From Ktedonospora formicarum (GTDB taxonomy: Bacteria > Chloroflexota > Ktedonobacteria > Ktedonobacterales > Ktedonobacteraceae), in assembly GCF_016587355.1 (NCBI RefSeq), contig NZ_BNJF01000004.1, positions 1 through 64,000 of the forward strand: 64,000 bases of DNA, given 5' to 3'. Each line of letters opens with the position of its first letter. Within the stretch, counting starts at the first letter, position 1. A model generated the notes under the pieces. That model saw nothing but the letters and a program-made list of their open reading frames with translations. It searched no databases and was not told the DNA's origin. Positions 1-9,117 of the stretch are shown piece by piece. A program made the translations under genes and the position numbers.

Positions 1-189
1 TGTGCTGGCTACTTGGGACATCTGTTCGGGAAATCAGCCTGTTATGGACAATGAAATGAGCTTTCTTGCCAAGCACGTGAGATGCGTGTACAATCAACAC
101 TGCTCATTCTGTGTATGCACTCCAACCATATGCCATTTTTACAAAGAAGAGGTTCTATTTGTGTGGTGGGTATTTTCCTCGGTCAAGCG

Positions 190-1277
190 ATGCCTGTCTT
201 TCAACTTCCAAACATTTCTCGAACGCGTTCTCTGTTGGGTCAAACCATCGGCAACCTCCTTGTGCCCGGTACGCTTGCCGATCTGACCAAAGGGAAATTG
301 GAACTGCTGGCGGAAAATGCGCTCTTACGGCAGCAACTGATCATTCTCCGTCGACAAGTCAAGCGACCGACCTACCGCAAGACGGACCGGCTTCTCCTGG
401 TGCTTCTTGCCAGGATGGCCCGAACCTGGAAACAGGCACTCTTCCTGGTCCAGCCAGAGACGCTCTTGCGCTGGCATCGTGAACTCTTCCGTCTGTTCTG
501 GAAGCGCAAAACGAAGGCATGCGCGAGAAAGTCAAAGCTCTCACCTGAGACGATCTGCTTGATCAAGAAAATGGCAGTGAAGAATCGACTTTGGGGGGCG
601 GAGCGTATTCGGGGAGAACTGCTCAAGTTGGATATTCGCGTGAGCAAACGAACCATCCAGAAATATATGAGGCCCATTCGCCGGAGACGACCGAATGGGC
701 AGAGTTGGAAAACGTTCTTGCGCAATCACGCGGCAGGCGTGTGGGCCTGTGATTTCTTACAGGTGACTGATCTCTTCTTCCGCCCACTTTTTGCTTTTTT
801 CATCATCGAACTCCAGTCGCGCCAGGTGATCCATGTGAACGTGACGCGATCGCCGACCGATCTCTGGGTCGCGCAACAACTGCGCGAAGCGACTCCGTAT
901 GGGCAAACACCCAAGTATCTGATCAGGGATAATGATCGTAAATTCGGGCCGAATTTTGCTTGCGTGACCGCAACGAGTGGGATCAAGGTGCTTCGCACAC
1001 CATACCGAACGCCGCGTGCCAATGCTGTGTGTGAACGCTTTCTGGGAAGTGTGAGGCGAGAATGCTTGGATCATTCCCTGATCTTCCATGAGAAGCAACT
1101 CCATCCGCTCCTCAATGCCTATACGGTCTACTTCAACCAGGCTCGACCCCATCAAGGACTGGGGCAACGCATTCCGGTGCCATCGGTTCGTCTGCTTCTC
1201 TTCTGAAGCCTCCAAACCGGGTGATCGCCATTCCCATGTTGGGTGGGTTACACCATGACTACCGGAGGGCCGCCTAA
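190..1277 (+). pseudogene. DDE (rve) transposase, IS481/IS3-like, 3' frameshift
   Basis: Integrase-core transposase. The DDE residues are visible: Asp in WACDFLQVTD, Asp in LIRDNDRKFG, and Glu in NAVCERFLGSVRRE; a helix-turn-helix-like N-terminal half precedes them. I chose the ATG at 190 because the frame upstream of it does not look like transposase. The open frame stops at 1206, but the family's expected C-terminal tail (AIPMLGGLHHDYRRAA) is encoded one frame away and ends at the TAA at 1275-1277. So a single base was lost near 1180-1190 and the copy is probably inactive. No confident terminal inverted repeats were found, and the left end may lie outside the window. Confidence 0.8.
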
Positions 1278-1665
1278 ATAGCCAAAAGCCAGAGAAAAGA
1301 GAAGATGTACGAATGTGTTTCTGTGCAGTCTGACCCTTTGCCTCATTGAGCAAAGAGAACAAGTCCTCTTGCCTCATTGCAGAGGTCTGGCGTGCTAACG
1401 ATGGAGTGTATCCACTTGAGATAAACCCTTTCCGTGCTTTTTCTGCCTTTCGTTTCTTGGCATGGGTCAGAGATTTTGGAACGGATATGCTAAATAGCCA
1501 GCACAGTTGGATTCATAGTCAGTTTACCGGACCAGGACACAGCAACGCTATTCTTCACCACAGGCACGAGTGGGGTCGACTGTCAACGTTACCAGGGGAG
1601 CAGGTCCGGGCTAATGGAGACCCCGCGAGCAGCAAGGCAATGTCCCAGTGATCCAGTAATGAAAT
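1278..1665. other. No gene seen between transposase and small membrane-protein remnant
   Basis: A 388-base stretch after the transposase. It probably contains the transposon's right end, but I could not define an inverted repeat. A 101-codon open frame at 1346-1651 shows no recognisable protein character. Confidence 0.4.
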
Positions 1666-1687
1666 AGGCTTGCTTAGTTGCAAGCCT
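1666..1687 (-). terminator. Hairpin downstream of the small membrane-protein gene
   Basis: AGGCTTG and CAAGCCT form a 7-bp stem with an 8-base loop, 13 bases past the stop codon of the leftward remnant at 1701. The following T run is weak, so this is a possible rather than a clear terminator. Confidence 0.4.
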
Positions 1688-1700
1688 AGAGTTTATTCTT

Positions 1701-2020
1701 TCAAACGATAAAAAGCCCCTCATAATCTGATAGTCTATATATGTATTTATGGTCATTATCACCCTTTACAGAGTAAATTCTAAAGGTAACATCACCACCA
1801 CGAACGACCCCCAAAAAGTCCCCTTTATCCGCGCTGGTGTAGTTGTTCGCATAATTTGCTACATAGATTTTATTGCCTATGGTTATGCGTTCATACTCTG
1901 GTCCGCTAACGGTCCAATTACGTCCGCGCCTATCGTTTGCTTATAAACGTAAAAGAGCAAAAGGACAATTATGCATAATATAGCAGCCCTAAGACTATCG
2001 GCTTGCCTATTCTTTTTCAT
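1701..2020 (-). pseudogene. Small single-pass membrane protein, frameshifted
   Basis: Too short for routine calling. From the ATG at 2020, preceded by a GAGG ribosome site, the first frame gives a charged start (MKKNRQADSLRAA) and a hydrophobic segment (ILCIIVLLLFYVY). It then runs out at a nearby stop. From about base 1945 the neighbouring frame reads as a soluble domain (SGPEYERITIGNKIYVANY, then GDFLGVVRGGDVTFRIYSVK) and ends at the TGA at 1701. The total length of 320 bases is not a multiple of three, which fits one indel near 1940-1950. The product would have been a membrane-anchored extracytoplasmic protein of about 106 residues. I do not recognise the family. Confidence 0.55.
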
Positions 2021-2160
2021 ATCGGACGCCTCTTTGTTTTTTGATTTATGCCACCAAAATCATCAATATATTAGCACATATATGTGATTTTAGTGTCATT
2101 AATACCATAACTTCGCCGAAAGGGGCGTTAATGCGTCACAGATCAAACAGGCGAATATAT

Positions 2161-2201
2161 GGAACTCCATCAACTTTGATGAGAAAAGTTGATGGAGTTC
2201 C
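2161..2201. repeat. 17-bp perfect inverted repeat with 7-base loop
   Basis: GGAACTCCATCAACTTT (2161-2177) and its exact reverse complement (2185-2201) surround GATGAGA. It sits beyond the 3' end of the leftward DUF308 gene. It could be a terminator without a T run or a small transposon relic. Confidence 0.6.
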
Positions 2202-2266
2202 ACTTCATGCTTCCATGGAGACAGAACCATGCGCGCGAGCACACCTACATCTTAATGCAGATCAGT

Positions 2267-2836
2267 TTATGTATTCTGGCGGCCTTGTTTGATCAGACGG
2301 AGAGCAGAAACAAGAAATTGCCAGCTTCCCATTAGGGCGTAACCAGCCAGGCTGCTCAGGCCAGCTGTGGGCTGTCCAGCAGAGGCAATGAAGAAGCTTC
2401 CGGCAAGCACAGAGACGGCTCCGCCGAAGACGAGGACCGCTTGACCACGAAGTTCTTTCCACCGTCGTATGGCCGTTACGAATTCTATTCCACCCGTGAG
2501 AATAGCCCAGATACCGAATACGCGTAAGATAGCTGGAACGCCCATCGAGATCACAACGAGCACGGCGAGAACAGTAAGGAAGCTAATGGCTCCATTTGTT
2601 GTTTGAGCCAGAGTGTTCTTTGAGGCACGATGAACGTAAGCATCATAGAAGGATGAACCAGCGTCAAAGGCTGGATAAAGGATGAGTAGGAAGGGGACAA
2701 GTGCAGGCATTTTGATCAGGGAGAAAACGCCAAGCGCCCAGACCAGTGCAAAAGCGGCTCGCACAAAGTACAGATTACGCATAAGAAGTGCCGTGTTTGC
2801 ACTCGTGTGAGCTCCCAATGATTTGAATATCGACAT
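2267..2836 (-). CDS. DUF308/HdeD-like integral membrane protein
   Basis: A 189-residue protein made almost wholly of hydrophobic helices: about six segments, for example FALVWALGVFSLI, AISFLTVLAVLVVI and LVFGGAVSVLAGSFFIASA. The size and repeated short-helix pattern resemble the DUF308 (HdeD-like) family, whose best known member is linked to acid stress; the assignment is from pattern only. It lies 84 bases downstream of the tetR-type gene on the same strand. A degenerate copy of that regulator's palindrome lies in between (2867-2888), so the pair is probably regulated together. Function beyond membrane stress response cannot be read from the sequence. Confidence 0.6.
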   Translation of the reverse strand: MSIFKSLGAHTSANTALLMRNLYFVRAAFALVWALGVFSLIKMPALVPFLLILYPAFDAGSSFYDAYVHRASKNTLAQTTNGAISFLTVLAVLVVISMGVPAILRVFGIWAILTGGIEFVTAIRRWKELRGQAVLVFGGAVSVLAGSFFIASAGQPTAGLSSLAGYALMGSWQFLVSALRLIKQGRQNT

Positions 2837-2866
2837 GTTTTCCTCTTTTCAGTAATGCTCTCAGAT

Positions 2867-2888
2867 ATATACTTTCTAGTAAGTAGGT
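2867..2888. promoter_or_regulatory. Degenerate TetR operator upstream of DUF308 gene
   Basis: Shares the core CTAGTAAGTA with the perfect 22-bp palindrome at 3499-3520, with the other half-site degenerate (ACTTTCT). Its place just upstream of the DUF308 gene suggests a second site for the same regulator. Confidence 0.45.
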
Positions 2889-2920
2889 TTATATCCCAAA
2901 AAAAGAGATGTCCTCTGCGC

Positions 2921-3490
2921 TTACAAATCTGCACACACCTGGAGCGCAATCGTGCGAAAGTGCTCGGGATCTTGATAGGCGCGCGCGGCAATCATGGCTC
3001 CCTGGATGGCAGCGAGAACACTTTGAGCCTTGATCGTGGAATCACCACCAAAGCTGAAGATGCCCTGTGCTCGACCGCTTGCCAACAGCGTCGCAAACCA
3101 GGCTGTGTGCTCGCGGAAATAGCCCTCAATCTCGTCACGGACGCATTCAGGCAGGGTCGGAAGCTCAGTGGCCAGGAGGGTGCAGAGACAAAAGAAGTTG
3201 GCTTCCTTCATTTGCCTGTAGAATTGCTCTGTGTAGAGAGTGAGCTTCTCTCTGGGATCAGACAAGATCTGGTCAATCTGGTTGAGTCCCTGCTGCGCCA
3301 GGGTTCGATAATAGGCGACAACCGAACGCCCCAGGTCGCTTTTAGTAGGAAAATGATAATGGATACCGGCCTTCCTGATTCCCATCCGCTCGCTAATGTC
3401 GGCATAGCTGAAGGCGTTGTATCCTCGCTCTATCATGAGGCCGAGCGCGACCTCAATAATCTGTTGTGCTGTATTCGCTTGTGTCCTCAT
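2921..3490 (-). CDS. TetR/AcrR family transcriptional regulator
   Basis: A 189-residue regulator from the ATG at 3490 (MRTQANTAQQIIEVA). The longer open frame reaches back through the operator and was rejected as a start. The N-terminal helix-turn-helix is clear: ALGLMIERGYNAFSYADISE, then MGIRKAGIHYHFPTKSDL, the classic TetR recognition helix. The C-terminal two thirds form the variable ligand domain and contain two adjacent cysteines (FFCLCTLLATE). The gene starts 9 bases from a perfect palindrome, so it is likely autoregulated, and it precedes a DUF308 membrane gene that is its probable target. The ligand is unknown. Confidence 0.85.
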   Translation of the reverse strand: MRTQANTAQQIIEVALGLMIERGYNAFSYADISERMGIRKAGIHYHFPTKSDLGRSVVAYYRTLAQQGLNQIDQILSDPREKLTLYTEQFYRQMKEANFFCLCTLLATELPTLPECVRDEIEGYFREHTAWFATLLASGRAQGIFSFGGDSTIKAQSVLAAIQGAMIAARAYQDPEHFRTIALQVCADL

Positions 3491-3498
3491 GCTTTTAA

Positions 3499-3520
3499 TT
3501 TTACTTACTAGTAAGTAAAA
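3499..3520. promoter_or_regulatory. Perfect 22-bp palindrome, TetR operator
   Basis: TTTTACTTACTAGTAAGTAAAA is fully palindromic and sits just upstream of the tetR-type start at 3490, the expected place for an autoregulatory operator. Confidence 0.75.
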
Positions 3521-3522
3521 TG

Positions 3523-3840
3523 TCAAGGGAGCAACCAACGGAATCTCCCCCTCAATCCGGGCATGTGTGTGGCTGCATGCTCCGCTCTCCCGGCAAACAA
3601 GTTGCCGACAGCCTGGTCTCCAATGACAGTGGGTGCCAGCGCGGTCAGCTGATCATCGGTAAACTGCTGCAGGAGGTCCAATGTTTCGTGCCGCACCGCT
3701 AGGTAATCCGCTGCCAGCATCTCCATACTGTCGTCATGGTGCTCGTTCACGTAGGTTTGATTGGCGCTGGCGAGGGCCATTTCCAGCCGCTCCTGCGGGG
3801 TCAGCGCGCTCAGATTGCCCAGGATGTCGGGCATTTCCAT
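3523..3840 (-). CDS. DinB-like protein, C-terminal half only
   Basis: A 105-residue product that resembles the second half of DinB/DfsB-type four-helix proteins (metal-dependent hydrolase or thiol-transferase fold): helices LAADYLAVRHETLDLLQQFT and DDQLTALAPTVIG. Normal members are about 150-180 residues and begin with a helix bearing the first metal histidine, which is missing here. The gene may be 5' truncated, although a GGAGGGAATGGA ribosome site precedes the ATG at 3840. It reads toward the TetR operator and overlaps nothing. Catalytic activity is doubtful without the N-terminal helix. Confidence 0.5.
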   Translation of the reverse strand: MEMPDILGNLSALTPQERLEMALASANQTYVNEHHDDSMEMLAADYLAVRHETLDLLQQFTDDQLTALAPTVIGDQAVGNLFAGRAEHAATHMPGLRGRFRWLLP

Positions 3841-4334
3841 TCCCTCCGGGTATCGAAGGCATAATAGAGAGTCTCGAGTATCGCCAGCGAGTCACTGCGT
3901 TGCTCCCTACGCACAACGATGGGACCGCACAAGTTCTCTTCTCTTGCAAGTTGCATTCGTCCTTAGGGGGAGGCCAAGAGAAAGACGCTCATATCAACGC
4001 ACCATGTCGTCCAGCAATGATTCGCTGATCTATGGTGGTACCGTTTGTCTAGACACCAATTTATCGTTACTTTTGGTCTTTCCATTATGTGTTCTCTATG
4101 TAAAATAGATGCTTAAGTGAGCAAATGACTGTATTCTGTACAATAATAAACTTGATTAGTTTGGTATGGAATGAGCAGAAAAAGCTACACAGTGGTTTGC
4201 TTAGCACTTGAGTATATGCTTCCTGCTTCCACGTCTCTTTACTATGAAAACGTTATCTTCTTCTCAACGAGAAGAGGAGAGCATAGTAGGCACTACCATA
4301 GAAAAACGCACACCCGTGTGCATGGGGGTACATA
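3841..4334. other. Intergenic region before the dehydrogenase gene
   Basis: 494 bases without a supportable gene. The last part should hold the promoter of the dehydrogenase at 4335. GCACACCCGTGTGC, a small inverted repeat, lies 13 bases before its start, followed by GGGGG as a ribosome site. Confidence 0.4.
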
Positions 4335-5480
4335 ATGAAAGCAGTTGTCTACAACGAACCGCGTAGCGTGAGTATTCAAGATGTGCCAGATCCAAAAATC
4401 GAGCGCCCGACCGATGCGTTGGTAAAAGTTACCACGACCAACATTTGTGGTTCCGATTTGCACATGTACGAAGGTCGCACTGACTTCGAAAAGGGCCGAG
4501 TCTTCGGCCATGAGAATCTTGGCGAAGTTGTTGAGATTGGAAATGCTGTTGACAGGATCAAGGTTGGCGACATGGTCTGCCTCCCCTTTAACGTGAGTTG
4601 CGGCTTCTGTCGCAATTGTGAGAAGGGCTTGACTGCTTTCTGCCTCACGACCAATCCAGATCCAAAGATGGCTGGTGCAGCCTATGGTTTTGCTGATATG
4701 GGACCATACCAGGGTGGGCAGGCACAATACCTCCGCGTCCCGTATGCCGATTTTAACTGCCTACGGTTGCCAGAGGACGCCCGTGAGAAGCAGGACGATT
4801 ACGTCATGGTTGCTGACATCTTTCCGACTGGTTGGCATGCAACACAGCTAGCCTGTGTGCAACCGGGCGATACCGTCGTCATCTATGGGTCAGGCCCGGT
4901 GGGATTAATGGCAGCCTACTCTGCGACGCTCAAGGAGGCGAGCAAGGTCATGGTTGTCGATTTCCACCCGGACCGACTCAAGCTTGCCGAGTCCATTGGA
5001 GCCATCCCAATTGATTTTTCAAAGGAAGATCCCGTCGAGCGTGTCCTGCAACTTACGAATGGGAGGGGTGCAGATCGAGGTTGTGAGTGCGTGGGTTATC
5101 AGGCACATGATCCTCAGGGTCGTGAGCATCCCAACATGACCATGAATAATCTGGTGCGTTCAGTAAAGTTCACCGGAGGGATTGGGGTCGTTGGCGTCTA
5201 TGTTCCTAACGATCCAGCTCCACAAGATCCCCTCTACAAGCAAGGCGAGATTGCCTTCGATTGGGGTCTCCTGTGGTTTAAGGGACAGAGTATCGGGACA
5301 GGACAGTGCAATGTGAAAGACTACAATCGTCACCTGCGCGACCTCATTCACCTGGGGAAGGCAAAGCCATCGTTTATCGTCTCGCACAGGTTACCCTTAG
5401 AGCAAGCCCCCGACGCATACAAACACTTTGATGCGCGCGATAATGGTTGGATCAAGGTTGTGCTCAAACCCGCAGCTTAA
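4335..5480 (+). CDS. Zinc-dependent alcohol dehydrogenase, glutathione-independent formaldehyde dehydrogenase type
   Basis: A 381-residue medium-chain dehydrogenase. The catalytic-zinc Cys is in TTNICGSDLHMYEGR and the Glu/His pair is in VFGHENLGEVVEIG. The structural-zinc loop has the Cys spacing CGFCRNCEKGLTAFC. The Rossmann motif is YGSGPVGLMAA followed by VVDFHPDRL. The long insert and QGGQAQYLRVPYADFN segment are typical of the formaldehyde dehydrogenase (FdhA-like) subgroup that uses NAD+ without glutathione. It is intact and has the normal length. Downstream genes (an SRPBCC protein and a second dehydrogenase) are broken, so this may be the only active enzyme left in an aldehyde-detoxification cluster. 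Confidence 0.88.
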   Translation: MKAVVYNEPRSVSIQDVPDPKIERPTDALVKVTTTNICGSDLHMYEGRTDFEKGRVFGHENLGEVVEIGNAVDRIKVGDMVCLPFNVSCGFCRNCEKGLTAFCLTTNPDPKMAGAAYGFADMGPYQGGQAQYLRVPYADFNCLRLPEDAREKQDDYVMVADIFPTGWHATQLACVQPGDTVVIYGSGPVGLMAAYSATLKEASKVMVVDFHPDRLKLAESIGAIPIDFSKEDPVERVLQLTNGRGADRGCECVGYQAHDPQGREHPNMTMNNLVRSVKFTGGIGVVGVYVPNDPAPQDPLYKQGEIAFDWGLLWFKGQSIGTGQCNVKDYNRHLRDLIHLGKAKPSFIVSHRLPLEQAPDAYKHFDARDNGWIKVVLKPAA

Positions 5481-5524
5481 CCTACAAATATAGGTCCGCA
5501 TGTGCCACTATCAAAGGAGGCAAG

Positions 5525-6217
5525 ATGAAGAGGGCAAAAGAGAATGTCCATCCGGTGGAGCGGAGAATTTCTGCTGCACTTGGCGGAGCACTCCTGCTGA
5601 AAAGTCTTACTCGGCGCTCGCTCACACAGGCAACATTAGCCACTGCCCTGCTCTATCGAGGTCTAACCGGGCATAGTTTCCTCTACCAGCTGCTTGACAT
5701 AAGTTCAGCGCCTGGTGGTAGGCAGCGTGAAGCAGGTGCTCCCGAGATAAAGAGGGCTATAACTATTGAGAAGCCCGCATATGAACTCTATCATTTATGG
5801 CGCGATCCCCAGAATCTCTCGCGGATTCTAGGAGACTTCGCCGAGGTCTCGCAGGGAGGCGACAATCGTATGCACTGGCGTGTGCAGAGTCCGTTCATGC
5901 GAACTCTGGAATGGGACACAGAGATCGTAGAGGAACGCCCTGGAGAGATCATACGCTGGCAATAGCTTCCTGGAGCACAACTGCCCAATGAAGGCTCAGT
6001 GAGCTTTCGTCGGGCACCCGAGGACTGGGGAACGGAAGTGGCCCTCTCCGTCCGCCTCAACCCGCCGGGCGGCAAGTTGGGCAAGGTTGCGGCAAAGCGC
6101 CTACACACCGTGCCGTTCTTGTTCGCGGAGAAGATACTCCGACGTTTCAAAAGTCTAGCCGACACGGGTGAGATCCCGACGCTCAAGCGCAACCCATCCG
6201 CCCGTGTGGCCGCCTAG
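5525..6217 (+). pseudogene. SRPBCC (polyketide cyclase-like) protein with in-frame amber stop
   Basis: Begins at the ATG at 5525 after AAAGGAGGCAAG. The N-terminal 60 residues hold a hydrophobic DUF-type segment (AALGGALLLKSL, ATLATALLYRGLTGHS). A START-like ligand domain follows: AITIEKPAYELYHLWRDPQN, then ILGDFAEVSQGG. A TAG at 5963-5965 interrupts it between RWQ and LPGAQLPNEGS. The same frame then continues without another stop to 6217 and completes the expected domain. A single change (for example TCG to TAG) explains this. It lies between two dehydrogenase genes in the same direction, so it was probably co-transcribed with them. Confidence 0.8.
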
Positions 6218-6241
6218 CCCTAGTAAAAGAAGGACATACAG

Positions 6242-7396
6242 ATGCGAGCACTTTGTTGGAACGGGGTCAACGATCTCCGCGTGGAGACCGTACCCGATCC
6301 CGAGATCGTAAATCCACATGACTCCATCTTGCGGGTAACGATGTCCACGACCTGTGGCTCGGACCTGCACTTCATCGATGGATACATCCCGACGATGCGC
6401 GCGGGAGACGTGATCGGACATGAGTTTATAGGTGAAGTCGTAGAGGTCGGACCTCAGGTGAAGAAGGTGCAAAAGGGCGACCGCGTGGTCGTCCCATCAT
6501 TCATTGTCTGCAGGACCTGTTGGTACTGCCATCATGGACTCTATTCACTCTGCGATAACACGAATCCAAATCCAGAGCTCCAGGAGCCCATATTCAGCTA
6601 TCCGACCGCCGGCATCTATGGCTACACGCACGCCTTCGGTGGCTACGCGGGCTCACATGCCCAGTACATACGGGTGCCCCACGCCGACAACGACTGACCC
6701 GAGGGCTTACGTGATGAGCAGGTCCTCTTCCTCTCAGATGCAGCGCTGACTGGCTACATGGGTGCCGACTTCTGCGATATGAAACGAGGGGACACCGTCG
6801 CCGTCTGGGGCGGCGTGGGACTTATGGCGATGCAGAGTGCCTTCCACATGGGAGCCGGGCGGATCATCGGCATCGACCGCTTTCCAGAGCGACTGCGGAT
6901 GGCGAGGGAGAAGGTGGGAGCCGAGACAATCGACTATACCGAGGTCGATGGTGTCGTCGAAACATTGAAGGTGATGACTGGTGGACGTGGCCCTGATACC
7001 TGCATCGACGCGGTAGGGATGGAGGCGCACGGGACCGGCATCGATTACACCTACGACCGCGCGAAGCAGGCCCTCCATCTCCAAACGGACCGTGGCGAGG
7101 CGCTGCGCCAGGCGATCCTGGCCTGCCGCAAGGGCGGGACGCTGTCGATCCTGGGCGTCTATGGGATTATGGACAAGTTCCCTATCGGCGCTATCATGAA
7201 CAAGGGGCTGACGGTGCGTACGGCTCAGCAACACGGGCAGAAATACGTGCCACGTCTGCTGGAGCACGTGACGCGCGGCGAACTCGACCCCTCGTTCCTC
7301 GCGACGCACCGGTTCTCGCTCGAAGATTCGCCCCTGGGGTACGACATGTTCAAGCATAAGAAGGATGGGTGCATACGGGCCGTCTTCACGCCTTAA
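6242..7396 (+). pseudogene. Second zinc-dependent dehydrogenase, in-frame stop and damaged Rossmann loop
   Basis: A paralogue of the dehydrogenase at 4335. It retains the zinc Cys (TTCGSDLHFIDGY), GHEFIGEVVEVGP and the structural-zinc Cys cluster (CRTCWYCHHGLYSLC). TGA at 6695-6697 stops translation after VPHADND, and the same frame then reads on (PEGLRDEQVLFLSDAALTG) to 7396. The nucleotide-binding loop reads AVWGGVGLMA where VWGCGPVGLMA-type sequence is expected, so residues of the glycine-rich turn have been lost. Both defects point to a dead gene. It lies directly after the SRPBCC pseudogene, which suggests the whole transcription unit behind the first dehydrogenase is decaying. Confidence 0.82.
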
Positions 7397-7457
7397 CGAA
7401 ACACGGACGGAACTCCCCAGCAGCCTATCCAGGGAGAGAAAGAGAAGGAGATTTTCC

Positions 7458-7796
7458 ATGCCTGTATCTGCCATGTGCACACTCCAACGCCCCTCTGGCG
7501 AGCCGATTCCCGTCCTTGGACAGGGCACGTGGCACCTGGCCGAAGGTCTGCATCCTCGAGCGGTTGAAATAGCGGCATTGCGCCTCGGGATCGATCTTGG
7601 CATGACCCTGATTGATACCGCCAAGATGTACACTGATAGCGCCGCTGAAGAACTCGTGGGCGAGGCGCTTGCGGGACGAGGCGACGAGGTGTTCTTGGTG
7701 AGCAAGGTCTTGCCTCAGAACGCGACCCGGCGCGGAACGATCGCCGCCTGTGAGAGCAGCCTGCGCGCCTGGAGACCGAGCTGTCACAGCACATGA
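7458..7796 (+). pseudogene. Aldo/keto reductase, N-terminal third
   Basis: Starts at the ATG at 7458 after AAGGAG. It shows the family's first strands: IPVLGQGTWHLAEG, LGIDLGMTLIDTAKMYTDSAAEELVGEAL and VFLVSKVLPQNA, with the catalytic Asp and Tyr of the DTA..Y motif. After about 105 residues the sequence changes to an unrelated tail and stops. The Lys/His catalytic half and the cofactor-binding C-terminus (normally about 270-330 residues in all) are gone. It resembles the other broken reductase at 22425-23211, so two decayed copies lie 15 kb apart. Confidence 0.8.
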
Positions 7797-7957
7797 GTGC
7801 CCCAGAGCCGATGGCAAACCCGAAGCCCGGGAGGGAATCCTGAGAGAAGGGGTATCAGAACGAAAAAACATGACAGTAGTGACATTTCATGCATAGCATC
7901 TGTTAGAGGGATTTTTGTTTTCTTATTCTGTCTCATATGAAAAGGAGTAGTATTTCA

Positions 7958-8749
7958 ATGAAAGATGAATCAGAGAGAAACAGTATGGATGGGAGCAAAA
8001 ATTACTTGATAGATATGGATGGAGTGATTGTACTGGGAACCACACTTCTCCCTGGTGCAAAAAATTTTATCCAGCAGCTCCAGGCTCAGAAGATCCCGTA
8101 CTTGATTCTGACAAATAACTCGCGGTACACTCCGCGCGATCTGCAAGTGCGATTGTCTTTTATGGGGCTGGATGTGCCGCACGAAGCAATCTTTACTTCC
8201 GCCCTGGCGACCGCCCAGTTTCTGCATATGCAGCGACCCGGTGGGCGGGCATACGTCATTGGCGAGGCTGGGTTAACGACGGCATTACATGACACCGGCT
8301 ACGTTCTGATTGATCAGGAACCTGAGTATGTGGTACTGGGTGAGACGAATACTTATAGCTTCGAGCGCATTACGCGAGCAATTCGTTTCGTCAATGCGGG
8401 TGCCCGTTTCATTGCCACCAACCCCGACGTAGCGAGTCCTGGAGAAGGGGGAATTGTTCCTGGAACCGGCGCCGTGGCAGCGCTGATCACTGCCGCGACA
8501 GGTGTCAAGCCTTACTCTATTGGCAAACCGAATCCGCTGATGATGCGCACTGCTCTGCACTCCCTTCATGTGCATTCTGGGGATTCTGTAATGATTGGTG
8601 ATCGCATGGATACCGACATTATCGCTGGAATTGAGAGCGGCATGCGAACCATTCTGGTACTCACAGGCGTTACCACGCGAGAACAGGCAGAGCGCTTTCC
8701 CTATCGTCCCACATGGGTACGAGAGGCTCTTGCGGATGTGGAGGTGTAA
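7958..8749 (+). CDS. HAD-superfamily hydrolase, NagD/IIA type
   Basis: A 263-residue phosphatase-fold protein. I chose the ATG at 7958 because AAAAGGAG lies 10 bases before it. HAD motif I is LIDMDGVIVLG, motif II is the Thr in LILTNNSRYTPRD, the conserved Lys is in SIGKPNPLMM, and motif III/IV is MIGDRMDTDI. The C2-type cap between motifs II and III marks subclass IIA (NagD/p-nitrophenylphosphatase-like). Substrates in the family are small phosphorylated metabolites; the specific one cannot be read here. The gene looks complete, but it is followed at once by transposase debris, so its last few residues may have been altered. Confidence 0.85.
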   Translation: MKDESERNSMDGSKNYLIDMDGVIVLGTTLLPGAKNFIQQLQAQKIPYLILTNNSRYTPRDLQVRLSFMGLDVPHEAIFTSALATAQFLHMQRPGGRAYVIGEAGLTTALHDTGYVLIDQEPEYVVLGETNTYSFERITRAIRFVNAGARFIATNPDVASPGEGGIVPGTGAVAALITAATGVKPYSIGKPNPLMMRTALHSLHVHSGDSVMIGDRMDTDIIAGIESGMRTILVLTGVTTREQAERFPYRPTWVREALADVEV

Positions 8750-8753
8750 ACGG

Positions 8754-9102
8754 AGACGGAAGCGGAGTTCAATCTGGAACTGTTCGCCGAAAAATGGGAT
8801 CGGCTTTACCCAACCATTAGTGCCTCTTGGAAAGCCCATTGGAGTGTGTCATTTCACTGTTTGCCTTTCCTGAGGATATCCGCAAGGTCATCTACACCAC
8901 CAATACCATTGAGTCCTTAAACATGACCTTACGTAAGATGACACGCAACCGGCGCATTTTCCCTTCCGACGAGCCTGTCTTCGAGATGATGTACTTGGCA
9001 GTGCGAGCCGTCTCCAAGAAATGGACTATGCCCATTCGTGAATGGAAGGAAGCGTGCGCTCAATCGGTTTGCTATCGATTTGCGGAGCGCTTTCTGCAAT
9101 GA
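8754..9102 (+). pseudogene. IS256-family transposase remnant (C-terminal end)
   Basis: Bases 8760-8838 encode FNLELFAEKWDRLYPTISAS in one frame. The next frame carries VISLFAFPEDIRKVIYTTN and TIESLNMTLRKMTRNRRIFP to the stop at 9102. Together these are the last ~110 residues of an IS256 (mutator-type) transposase, with one frameshift near 8835. The N-terminal and catalytic Asp regions are missing. The remnant sits head to tail with an ftsH fragment on the other strand, marking a deletion junction. Confidence 0.75.
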
Positions 9103-9117
9103 AAACTCAACTTCCAC

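Noticed and set aside
2855..3511. A 218-codon rightward frame over the TetR gene
   Set aside because: Exact antisense of a clear TetR helix-turn-helix protein.
7365..7705. Long open frames in both directions over 6734-7705
   Set aside because: The leftward 323-codon frame mirrors the dehydrogenase and reductase sequences and has no recognisable domain.
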